From Ancrocorticia sp052089425 (GTDB lineage: Bacteria > Actinomycetota > Actinomycetes > Actinomycetales > Actinomycetaceae), in assembly GCF_052089425.1 (NCBI RefSeq), contig NZ_JBQCZW010000002.1, positions 1 to 64,000 on the forward strand: 64,000 nt of DNA, read 5' to 3'. Both the position numbers and the translations under genes were made by a program. The notes under the pieces are model-generated. The model had not been told where the DNA came from, ran no database searches, and saw only the letters and a program-made list of their open reading frames with translations. Below, one piece after another: positions 9,100-15,671 of this stretch (its first letter is position 1; each line of letters begins with the position of its first letter).

Positions 9100-9214
9100 T
9101 GGTGATTCTCCTTTTGACGTTCCGTTTCCACCAACAAGGCTAGTCACTTCCCGCTGGCGTGAACCCCACGTTTAGCTTGAGGGAAAACAGGAATATCTTG
9201 TCACCTATAGTTGG

Positions 9215-9266
9215 GCACTTCGTGAGGTGGAAAAGGCAGAGCATTTCGTGAGGTTGAACGGGCAGA
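9215..9266. repeat. Two tandem 26-bp units
   Basis: 9215-9240 and 9241-9266 are copies of a GCAYTTCGTGAGGTKGAA-type unit ending in GGCAGA, with about four differences. They sit in the divergent promoter gap between the aldo-keto reductase and the FAH-family gene. Confidence 0.8.
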
Positions 9267-9330
9267 GGACGGGTGGGGCCAGTGGTTGGAGGTTATGCAA
9301 TCTGGCCACGATGTAGAGCACAATAGAGGC

Positions 9331-10170
9331 ATGCGTCTCATACGGTTCATTGCTGCAAGCTCCAGTTCAACAGGTCAGGTTCGATACGGCATCGTGGCCG
9401 GGGATGCTTTGGGGGATGGCGAAGAGGCTGAGATAGAAGAACTCGCCGCTAACGATCCATTCGCCGAACTCGTTACGGGTAAGTCTGTCGCAGAGTTAGA
9501 GCGGACGGGGCAGCGGTTCGGGCTTGGAGACGTCAGGTTATTGGCGCCTGTAGCCGGCCCTTCCAAGATCGTGGGCGTTGGTAAGAACTATGCGGAGCAC
9601 ATCAAGGAGTTCGATAGTTTTACCCCTGTGGAACCGCTGCTGTTCTTGAAACCTTCTACGGCAATCATCGGCCTAGGTGATCCGATTATTCTGCCGAGGT
9701 GGTCAGACAAGGTAGATCATGAAGCGGAGCTTGCGGTGGTGATTGGCAAGACCGCCAAGAATGTTGGCGTGAATGAGGCTCTGAGTTACATCGTGGGGTA
9801 CACGGTGGCGAACGATGTTTCGGCGCGAGATATCCAGAAGAAGGATGGCCAGTGGACGCGTGCGAAGGGGTTTGATACGGCTTGTCCGCTCGGACCTTGG
9901 ATCACGATTGATCCGAGGCTTGATCCAACGGATCTGCTCGTGACCGCAAAGGTAAACGGAGATCTTAAGCAGTCCTCCTCAACTGCTGCCATGCTCAACC
10001 CGGTGGCTGAGTTGATCGCCTTTATCTCTGGAGTCTTTACCCTACTTCCGGGAGATGTGATCCTCACAGGTACCCCTGCCGGAGTGAGTCAACTTCACGG
10101 CGGGGATACGGTGGAGGTTTCCGTGGCTGGCGTTGGTGCCCTCACCAATCCGGTCGTCGGAGAAGGCTAA
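9331..10170 (+). CDS. Fumarylacetoacetate hydrolase family protein
   Basis: The protein (279 residues) belongs to the FAH superfamily of metal-dependent C-C hydrolases, isomerases and decarboxylases acting on 2-oxo acids. Characteristic stretches are KIVGVGKNYAEHIKEF, HEAELAVVIGK with the two metal-binding acids, the signature YTVANDVSARD, a KGFDTACPLGPWI loop and the C-terminal DVILTGTPAGVS. The ATG at 9331 is chosen since homology begins right after it. Upstream in-frame codons from 9286 are not family-like. No pathway neighbours exist here, so oxaloacetate decarboxylase, acylpyruvase or hydroxymuconate isomerase activity cannot be separated. Confidence 0.85.
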   Translation: MRLIRFIAASSSSTGQVRYGIVAGDALGDGEEAEIEELAANDPFAELVTGKSVAELERTGQRFGLGDVRLLAPVAGPSKIVGVGKNYAEHIKEFDSFTPVEPLLFLKPSTAIIGLGDPIILPRWSDKVDHEAELAVVIGKTAKNVGVNEALSYIVGYTVANDVSARDIQKKDGQWTRAKGFDTACPLGPWITIDPRLDPTDLLVTAKVNGDLKQSSSTAAMLNPVAELIAFISGVFTLLPGDVILTGTPAGVSQLHGGDTVEVSVAGVGALTNPVVGEG

Positions 10171-10191
10171 GCTTTAACTGCCGGAGCATTG

Positions 10192-10257
10192 CGAGCCGGT
10201 GCCACAGAATGGCGGGCCGGTGCCACACAGCGTGGCGTACTGGTGCTCCAGCATGGC
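10192..10257. repeat. Three to four tandem units of about 22 bp
   Basis: Units at 10192-10213, 10214-10236 and 10237-10257 share CCGGTGCCACAG and end in TGGCG; a fourth partial unit follows at 10258-10272. They lie between the convergent stops of the FAH-family gene and the MBL hydrolase. Confidence 0.8.
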
Positions 10258-10318
10258 GAACCGGTGCCCTGTCCATCTCTGGTGGGAGAGATTTTGGCTG
10301 GTGAGGACTGGTTCAGCA

Positions 10319-11026
10319 CTACAACATGACCATGCCGTCATCGGGCCAATCGCGAACTTCAGTATCTGCAGGAGCAAGATTCGTTGCTTGATTGATGAAA
10401 ATGGGGCGTCCGTTCTGGTTGACGATTCCTTCGTGTACGGGCAGCGCTAGCTTGGGGTGCACGGCTCGCAGAAAATCAATCGTTTCACTCATCTTGGACC
10501 AAGGTGCCACTACCGCAAATGCCAGAGCATCGATGTCCGTGAATTCGGGTTCGGGTACGAGAGAATCGCCAGTGATGCCAAGCGTTGGCTCACCCTTGGC
10601 TTCGATAATGAATCCGGTGTTACCAACGCGCGGGATGTCTGGGTGAATCACGGCATGCTGACCGCCCACGGTTCGCACACTAACGCTTCCAAGCTTGTAA
10701 GTGTCACCCGCGGCGAAGGAGATAACTTCGTGCCCGAGCGCAGGCGCCTGCCCGGCACCGGCGGCTGGCCCATCGGATTCACCGGTGATTTGGGAGGCGG
10801 CTTCAGGTTCTGCAAGAACAACAGCACGGGGATTGCTGGCGATGGTTTCGGCGAGCAGATCGGCATCACAGTGATCTGCATGCTGATGGGTGATCATGAT
10901 GGCGTCCAGTCCAGTTGGTGCCAGAGCACGAACGGGTTCAGTGCTGAAGTTGCCCGGATCAATGAGGATTCGCACGCCCGCTAGCTCGACGAGTAGGCAC
11001 GAATGGTTGAGATGGCGTATCTGCAT
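10319..11026 (-). CDS. MBL-fold metal-dependent hydrolase (UlaG-like)
   Basis: This is a 235-residue metallo-beta-lactamase-fold protein of the short UlaG/YtkL-like group. Seen are HLNHSCLLVELAGVRILIDPGNF at the start, the metal-binding MITHQHADHCDADL (HxHxDH), GGQHAVIH, GFIIEAKGEPTLGITGDSLV with the bridging Asp, and a late LPVHEG His. The start ATG 11026 follows GGAAGGATCGAAAAC and the family homology begins immediately; the frame is open further upstream but reads as non-coding. A short low-complexity loop (GESDGPAAGAGQAP) interrupts the fold, as in several other genes of this window. The substrate is unknown. Confidence 0.85.
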   Translation of the reverse strand: MQIRHLNHSCLLVELAGVRILIDPGNFSTEPVRALAPTGLDAIMITHQHADHCDADLLAETIASNPRAVVLAEPEAASQITGESDGPAAGAGQAPALGHEVISFAAGDTYKLGSVSVRTVGGQHAVIHPDIPRVGNTGFIIEAKGEPTLGITGDSLVPEPEFTDIDALAFAVVAPWSKMSETIDFLRAVHPKLALPVHEGIVNQNGRPIFINQATNLAPADTEVRDWPDDGMVML

Positions 11027-11136
11027 GTTTTCGATCCTTCCGTTGGATGTGAGGTAGTGATCCTCGGTATCTACAATATGGGATCGTTCAAGTTTCACAT
11101 ACCGGATGGATCTATTCTGGCCGACCGCTCTCGCAC

Positions 11137-11142
11137 TACATT
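11137..11142 (+). promoter_or_regulatory. -10 box for leaderless amidotransferase transcript
   Basis: TACATT ends six bases before ATG 11149, with no Shine-Dalgarno in between. The geometry matches that of def, cobB, lipB and others in this window. Confidence 0.45.
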
Positions 11143-11148
11143 GTGCGT

Positions 11149-11949
11149 ATGTCCGAGTCACCCACAACTCGTCCGACACTGCTCGTGTCAGGTGTTGCAG
11201 AACGCAGGTCAGCCGATCTGCGTGAAACAGCTCTGACCAAGCGCCTCATGCAGGGCGTGGCAGACGTGGCCGGTCAAGATTGGCACATCGAGGTGACGTG
11301 GGGCGAAGACGATGGGGAAGCTGGCGCCCTGTACAAGTTAGAGCACGCGGACGCCGTGTTGGTGATGGGTGGGCCGGATATCTCTCCCCATTTCTATGGC
11401 GGATCGTCAGTTTATCCGTTCTCAGGCGCACATTTCCCGCGCAGTGATCAGGCGCAGCTGGCCCTGATAGGCCGCGCTGTGCATCGCGGATTTCCCGTGT
11501 TGGGAATCTGCCGAGGCATGCAGGCGATCAACGTGGCCCTCGGCGGCACATTGATCCAACACATCGAAGCCCCCGGCCACACGAACCCACAGCTGCTTGA
11601 GGACTACAAGTTTTCGCGCCACGAAGTGGTGCTTGATCAAGCCTCTCGGCTGTCTCAGACCTTGTTCGGCAACACCGTCAAGAGCGCCGTGTCCAAGAGG
11701 AAGGCCACTATCCACAGCGCCCATCATCAGGCGGCAGACAAGATTGGCGAGGGCCTCAAGGTAGTCGCCAACGGCCTAGATGGAGTTGTGGAAGCCATTG
11801 AGCATACCAGTGCGCCGGTCTACGGCGTCCAGTGGCATCCGGAGGATCCCGATGCTAACCCAGCCGATTTCGCACCCCTCTTGGCAGGGTTGTGGAGGCA
11901 TGTTGGGGATGGGGCGCCGTCGTCGTCGACAAAAAATAATCTCAGCTAA
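11149..11949 (+). CDS. Class I glutamine amidotransferase / gamma-glutamyl-GABA hydrolase (peptidase C26)
   Basis: The protein (266 residues) is of the PuuD-like C26 family, which hydrolyses gamma-glutamyl bonds. Key residues are intact: the nucleophile elbow VLGICRGMQAINVALGG with the Cys, and the His-Glu pair in GVQWHPEDP. HSAHHQA is also typical. An active enzyme in polyamine or gamma-glutamyl turnover is likely. ATG 11149 fits a leaderless message (TACATT six bases upstream); GTG 11143 is in frame too. The last residues, GAPSSSTKNNLS, are encoded by a copy of the CGACGACGACG repeat element on the opposite strand (11905-11940), so the repeat has replaced or extended the C-terminus. Confidence 0.88.
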   Translation: MSESPTTRPTLLVSGVAERRSADLRETALTKRLMQGVADVAGQDWHIEVTWGEDDGEAGALYKLEHADAVLVMGGPDISPHFYGGSSVYPFSGAHFPRSDQAQLALIGRAVHRGFPVLGICRGMQAINVALGGTLIQHIEAPGHTNPQLLEDYKFSRHEVVLDQASRLSQTLFGNTVKSAVSKRKATIHSAHHQAADKIGEGLKVVANGLDGVVEAIEHTSAPVYGVQWHPEDPDANPADFAPLLAGLWRHVGDGAPSSSTKNNLS

Positions 11950-11994
11950 TTACTCGGTCTGAACGCGGAAACTAACCAAAACGGGCCGTACCAC

Positions 11995-12723
11995 CTACTC
12001 GTAGCCGAGAACCGCCTTGCCGAGGGCTTCGCCAATCGGCTCGTGGAGCACAAGAGTGGCTAAGGCGTCCGCTGGCGTGGGCTGCTTGTTGATGAGGATC
12101 AGCTCGTCGCCCTCAAAGTACTGTATGAGCCCGGCCGCGGGGTACACGGTGAGCGATGTGCCGCCCACAATCAGCGTATCGGCGGCCTCCAATTCCGCAA
12201 CCGCGGTGCGGAGGGCGGCCTCGTCCAAGGCCTCCCCGTACAACACCACATCCGGTTTGATGATTCCTCCGCAGGAGTTGCAATAGGGAACCCCGCTCGA
12301 TTCCAGAATGTGCTCGAGGCCGTAGTGCTGGCCGCAGGACATGCAGGTGTTGGAGAGTACCGATCCGTGCAGTTCGAGGACATTGCGTGAGCCGGCCATC
12401 TGATGGAGGCCATCGATGTTCTGGGTGATGATGGCCGAGAGCTTACCTTGGCTCTCGAGCCGAGCGAGCGCATCATGTGCAGGGTTGGGCTTGGCCTCCG
12501 GATGAAGGATCTTTTCGCGATAGAACTGGAAAAACTCGTCAGGGTGATCCATGAAAAAGCCGTGGCTGAGCACCTGCTCCGGCGGGACGGATGCCCCACT
12601 TGCCTGACTGTAGAGCCCATCGCCGGAGCGGAAATCAGGAATGCCGCTTTCGGTGGAGACTCCCGCGCCGCCCATAAACACGATGCGCTTGCTTTCGGTG
12701 AGGATTTGGCTGAGTGTGCTCAT
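11995..12723 (-). CDS. cobB: NAD-dependent protein deacylase, sirtuin (Sir2/CobB)
   Basis: Sirtuins remove acyl groups from lysines using NAD. This 242-residue protein has every hallmark: GGAGVSTESGIPDFRS for NAD, TQNIDGLH, the catalytic His in LELHGS, a CxxC-x15+-CxxC zinc ribbon (CMSCGQ and CNSCGG), and LIVGGTSLTVYPAAG near the end. The length fits the short bacterial CobB form. A TAAAAT -10 box lies six bases before the ATG (12730-12735), so the message is probably leaderless. It is convergent with the C26 amidotransferase gene and divergent from the remnant and toxin-antitoxin region. Confidence 0.95.
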   Translation of the reverse strand: MSTLSQILTESKRIVFMGGAGVSTESGIPDFRSGDGLYSQASGASVPPEQVLSHGFFMDHPDEFFQFYREKILHPEAKPNPAHDALARLESQGKLSAIITQNIDGLHQMAGSRNVLELHGSVLSNTCMSCGQHYGLEHILESSGVPYCNSCGGIIKPDVVLYGEALDEAALRTAVAELEAADTLIVGGTSLTVYPAAGLIQYFEGDELILINKQPTPADALATLVLHEPIGEALGKAVLGYE

Positions 12724-12729
12724 GTTTCC

Positions 12730-12735
12730 ATTTTA
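12730..12735 (-). promoter_or_regulatory. -10 box for leaderless cobB transcript
   Basis: TAAAAT on the minus strand, six bases before the ATG. There is no ribosome binding site in the spacer. Confidence 0.45.
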
Positions 12736-12736
12736 G

Positions 12737-12850
12737 GAGGGCAACGGGCGGTATGAGGAGCTTTACCCAGAGCTTCCTGCATACCGGCAGGTGGTGCTGA
12801 CAAGCCTCGACGGTTCAGCTGCCTCAGCCGAAGGCAAGGCCGTTGAACCG
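12737..12850 (+). pseudogene. Remnant of the 3' end of a DUF5692-like membrane protein gene
   Basis: In one frame this stretch reads EELYPELPAYRQVV and then a diverged tail ending in EGKAV. The intact gene at 14572-15531 ends with DELYPELPAYQHVV and a tail ending in DKAV. Only about 35 codons survive, preceded by a TAG at 12734-12736. Identity is partial, so the copy is old or came from a related strain. A 10-bp perfect inverted repeat (12808-12817 with 12844-12853) lies at its end and may now act as a terminator. Confidence 0.75.
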
Positions 12851-12868
12851 TCGGATACTACTCATTTC

Positions 12869-12887
12869 GATACCATGGTGGTATCTT
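12869..12887 (+). promoter_or_regulatory. Palindromic operator overlapping the -10 box of the toxin-antitoxin operon
   Basis: GATACCA-TGG-TGGTATC is a perfect inverted repeat at 12869-12885. It overlaps a TATCTT -10 box (12882-12887) that lies six bases before the antitoxin ATG. This is where an autoregulating antitoxin would be expected to bind. Confidence 0.6.
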
Positions 12888-12893
12888 CGTGCT

Positions 12894-13097
12894 ATGGCTA
12901 TGACCTTGAGGCTTAACTCCGAAGATGACCAGATTCTCACGCAGCTTGCCGAGGCGACTGGCGTGAGCAAGCAGGAGGCCACCACGCGCGCGATCCACGA
13001 GTCTGCGTCCCGTCATATCCATGAGGCGCAGATTTCGGATCTGTCCGCGGCAGCACGCGCACGGTATATGGATTTACTCGATCGCCTCGGCAAGTGA
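12894..13097 (+). CDS. Small antitoxin of a Doc-type toxin-antitoxin pair (ribbon-helix-helix-like)
   Basis: The 67-residue product begins MAMTLRLNSEDDQILTQLAE, a beta strand followed by helices typical of CopG/ribbon-helix-helix regulators. The C-terminal half is helical and charged, as in antitoxin tails that cover the toxin. I do not see a Phd/YefM fold, so this is an RHH rather than a Phd partner for Doc. The start at 12894 follows a -10 box by six bases (leaderless), and a perfect 17-bp palindrome overlaps that box, which implies autorepression. The stop overlaps the toxin start by four bases (GTGA), so the two are translationally coupled. Confidence 0.75.
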   Translation: MAMTLRLNSEDDQILTQLAEATGVSKQEATTRAIHESASRHIHEAQISDLSAAARARYMDLLDRLGK

Positions 13098-13459
13098 CCG
13101 AGTACTTGAGTCTCGAGGACTTGCTTGTTCTCGCTTCTGACCTTTGTGTTGGACCTGTCAGAGACCTCGGCCTTTTGGAGGCAGCGGTCCGCCGGCCGAA
13201 GACCTCACTGTTCGGAACAGAAGCATATTCGAGTGTTCACGAAAAGGCGGCAGTACTTCTGGACTCTGTGGTCCGTAACCACGCGCTAGTTGACGGCAAT
13301 AAGCGACTCGGATGGTTGTCAGTTGTGGTGTTCTATGGACTCAACGGGTTGGTGCTCGATGCCCCCGATGATGAAGCCTATGATCTAGTGATTTCGATAG
13401 CCAGCGGGACGGCAGACCATCACGAGACCGCTGTCGCGTTGGAGACTTGGGTGCACTAG
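13094..13459 (+). CDS. doc: Doc-family toxin (Fic fold)
   Basis: Doc toxins of the Fic superfamily phosphorylate EF-Tu and stop translation. This 121-residue protein is the usual Doc length. It starts YLSLEDLLVLA, has RDLGLLEAAVRRP, and carries the active loop NHALVDGNKRLGW. This matches HxFx(D/N)GNKR except that Leu replaces the Phe; the catalytic His, Asp and Lys-Arg remain. GTG 13094 is the start, overlapping the antitoxin stop. The pair lies between remnants of two neighbouring genes (12737-12850 and 13473-13545), suggesting arrival as a cassette. The toxin stop is only 14 bases before the stop of the second remnant. Confidence 0.88.
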   Translation: MTEYLSLEDLLVLASDLCVGPVRDLGLLEAAVRRPKTSLFGTEAYSSVHEKAAVLLDSVVRNHALVDGNKRLGWLSVVVFYGLNGLVLDAPDDEAYDLVISIASGTADHHETAVALETWVH

Positions 13460-13472
13460 GCCGTCGGATCGA

Positions 13473-13545
13473 CTAGGCGCTACCTGCGGAAGGCGCTGAT
13501 CCCCTCCGGATCGGATTCGAATCGATGATCTTTGGGCCTCGAACG
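13473..13545 (-). pseudogene. Remnant of the 3' end of an ndh-like gene
   Basis: On the minus strand this reads PKIIDSNPIRRGSAPSAGSA then TAG. The intact ndh at 15672-17051 ends PKIIDSNPKPQGSAPSAHSAS. About 24 codons survive, including a 22-base stretch with one mismatch to ndh. With the remnant at 12737-12850 it recreates the convergent 3' junction of the downstream gene pair, now split by the toxin-antitoxin genes. Confidence 0.75.
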
Positions 13546-13559
13546 GATCTAGGCGCTCG

Positions 13560-14150
13560 TTACGTGAGCCGGGCTGGGAGCTGTGGATCTGCGAATCGAT
13601 CAATTGCCTCGCTCACATGTCCGTGCATAATCGTGGCCAGCTTATCCACGAGTTGCACAGGATCGGCCGCCAGATCATCGGCCACCCAATGGAGCACGTG
13701 CCCCAGCACGGTCAGCGTGAAGTGATCGATGATGAATGCGCGGTCTGCTGGGTCCAACGCGCGATGACCTTCGAGCTCCGCAACGATCGCTTCCATCATG
13801 GCACGCAATGTCTCATAGAAGAATCTTTCAAGCCTACGATGGCTAAGCGAGTTCACCACGGCGTGTACCTGATCGCGGTGAGTCTGCATGTACAGCAGCA
13901 TTGTCTTGAATCCGTCAGCCCATTCGCTGTAGCTGGCGTGGGACATGACGTGGTTGGCGATATCCATCTCGAACACCCAGATCGCCAGTTCGTACACGTC
14001 AGCGAAGTGGTAATAGAACGCCTGTCGCGTGATACCTGTTTGGTGTGCCAGCGAAGAAACTGTCACCTTGGCGAGCGGGCGGGTTTCCAGCTGCTCCTTC
14101 AAGGCGCCACCGAGTGCGTGCTTGGTGTTGGCGGATCCCCGGTATGTCAC
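13560..14150 (-). CDS. TetR-family transcriptional regulator
   Basis: A 196-residue regulator. The N-terminal helix-turn-helix covers about residues 25-50, with VTVSSLAHQTGITRQAFYYHF, the classic TetR recognition helix ending in YYHF. The C-terminal part is helical with aromatic residues (WADGFKTMLLYMQTHRDQV, LGHVLHWVADDL) and resembles the C-terminal domain of DhaS-type and related TetR proteins. The start is GTG 14150. It is divergent from the membrane protein at 14572, with inverted repeats in the 420-bp gap (14461-14480 and 14240-14250), so that gene is the probable target. The ligand is unknown. Confidence 0.88.
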   Translation of the reverse strand: MTYRGSANTKHALGGALKEQLETRPLAKVTVSSLAHQTGITRQAFYYHFADVYELAIWVFEMDIANHVMSHASYSEWADGFKTMLLYMQTHRDQVHAVVNSLSHRRLERFFYETLRAMMEAIVAELEGHRALDPADRAFIIDHFTLTVLGHVLHWVADDLAADPVQLVDKLATIMHGHVSEAIDRFADPQLPARLT

Positions 14151-14450
14151 GGCAGCTGGGCCTGATCGAGCGCCGTGGTAGCTAGTGGGGTGGGTCCATT
14201 AGTCATGCTGTGGTCCGGTCCTCGCATCATCAATTTGTGGGTGGTCCACCAACTATCGCATAAAGCACCCCACGATCGCGCACGTGTAGTCGCGGTTAGC
14301 ATGATTCAGCAATTCTCCAGATACTGGCCCTAACAGTGTCCCAGAGTCAGTGCGCTCGACCATACGGGAGAAAGCTCTTGCGATATGCGGGACTATGGTC
14401 CGTCCATCGCCCCTACTGTGCTCGGGCAATTGGTGTAAAGCCGTGAGTTT

Positions 14451-14480
14451 TTGACACGTTGGCCGAACTGTCCATCGGCC
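14451..14480 (+). promoter_or_regulatory. Putative -35 box with adjacent TetR operator
   Basis: TTGACA (14451-14456) is followed four bases later by GGCCGA-N8-TCGGCC (14461-14480), a perfect 6-bp inverted repeat where a repressor would block RNA polymerase. No clear -10 is visible. A second palindrome, GGTGGTCCACC, is at 14240-14250. Nothing else stands out in the 14151-14571 gap. Confidence 0.4.
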
Positions 14481-14571
14481 TAGTCGCAAAGCAAAACCTA
14501 GCATCACTAGTGAGGACCGAGGCATGAAGGGTGCCTGTTCCATTTTCTTCAGTGTCGAGAAAGGCAGTGTC

Positions 14572-15531
14572 ATGTTTCTGTTCGAATCCATCTCTTGGCA
14601 AGCGTGGGTGGCGTGGCTGGTGGTACTTGTAGCCCTGATTGGCTTCAATGAGCTCACTCGCCGTTACCGCGCGGCCGGCTGGGCCATATTCATCATCTTG
14701 CCCATCGTTCTGACCATCTTCGTGTGGCCAACCACCGCGGGTGGTGATTCCTCCACCGGAACATGGTTCCACTGGGTGAAGGTATATTCTGCGCTTGCGG
14801 GCGTGCTGGGCTTCATGCTGATCCGGTACCACAAGAGGGTAGCGGCGAATAGGTTCGCGCTCATGTTCCCGCCACTCATTCTGGCGATCAACATCATGGA
14901 GGCGTGCATTCGTGACTTCCAGGTTGGTGCCATGGGCGCTGACGGCATGGTTGACGGTGTGTACATGCTCTCTGGCCCGTGGAACTGGATGAACGGCATC
15001 GCGGGATTGATCAACCTCATCACGATCTGCGGATGGGTTGGTATCTTTATCAGCCGTGACAAGTCGAAGGATATGATCTGGCCAGACATGCTGTGGTTCT
15101 GGATCATCGCCTACGATCTGTGGAACTTCGCCTACGTGTACAACTGCGTTGGCGATCATTCCTTCTACGCGGGGGCGGCCCTTCTTATTTCCTGCACCAT
15201 TCCGGCCTTCTTCATCAAGAAGGGTGCGTGGCTCCAGCACCGCGCATCAACGCTCGCCTTGTGGATGATGTTCACCATGGCAGTCCCGGGCTTTGTCTCA
15301 GATTCGGATTACGCCGTTGCTGCCAGCGGAGAGCCGGCTGCACTGTTCACCGTCTCTGCTATCGCACTGGTTGTCAACATTGCAGTGCTGGTGTACCAGA
15401 TCCGCACGATGGTAGTTCGGCGGCGCAACCCACTGCGCGACGAGCTCTACCCAGAGCTTCCTGCCTACCAGCACGTCGTGCAGGCAAACGCTGAGGAATT
15501 GGCTGCCACAGCCGTAGATAAGGCTGTCTAG
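14572..15531 (+). CDS. Polytopic membrane protein, DUF5692-like
   Basis: This 319-residue protein is almost all membrane. Hydrophobic segments begin at about residues 9, 33, 63, 93, 140, 170, 200, 225 and 265, giving eight or nine helices. The N-terminus MFLFESISWQAWVAWLVVL and the Trp-rich segment WPDMLWFWIIAYDLWNFAYVY resemble the uncharacterised DUF5692 family, named from memory. Start ATG 14572 is preceded by AAAGG; upstream codons from 14524 are not family-like. It is divergent from tetR and probably under its control, so it may be an inducible transporter or stress protein. Its 3' end exists as a decayed second copy at 12737-12850. Confidence 0.65.
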   Translation: MFLFESISWQAWVAWLVVLVALIGFNELTRRYRAAGWAIFIILPIVLTIFVWPTTAGGDSSTGTWFHWVKVYSALAGVLGFMLIRYHKRVAANRFALMFPPLILAINIMEACIRDFQVGAMGADGMVDGVYMLSGPWNWMNGIAGLINLITICGWVGIFISRDKSKDMIWPDMLWFWIIAYDLWNFAYVYNCVGDHSFYAGAALLISCTIPAFFIKKGAWLQHRASTLALWMMFTMAVPGFVSDSDYAVAASGEPAALFTVSAIALVVNIAVLVYQIRTMVVRRRNPLRDELYPELPAYQHVVQANAEELAATAVDKAV

Positions 15532-15596
15532 CGCGAGAAACCTCGATTGGTTAGGAAAATGACCGAGTGCGATTGGAAGAGGGGCGGGGTAGAGAT

Positions 15597-15665
15597 GCCG
15601 TCGTCGTCGCCCTTTTACGGTGACCCACCCACGTAGTGGGAGGCGTAAAATGGACGACGACGAAG
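15597..15665. terminator. Large bidirectional terminator made of two inverted CGACGACGACG elements
   Basis: The left arm (15597-15620, CCGTCGTCGTCG then CCCTTTTACGG) pairs with the right arm (15643-15665, GCGTAAAATGG then ACGACGACGA). An inner stem CCCAC/GTGGG (from 15625 to 15640) closes the loop. It lies between convergent stops at 15531 and 15672. A/T tracts inside both arms allow termination in either direction. Confidence 0.7.
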
Positions 15666-15671
15666 CCAGTA

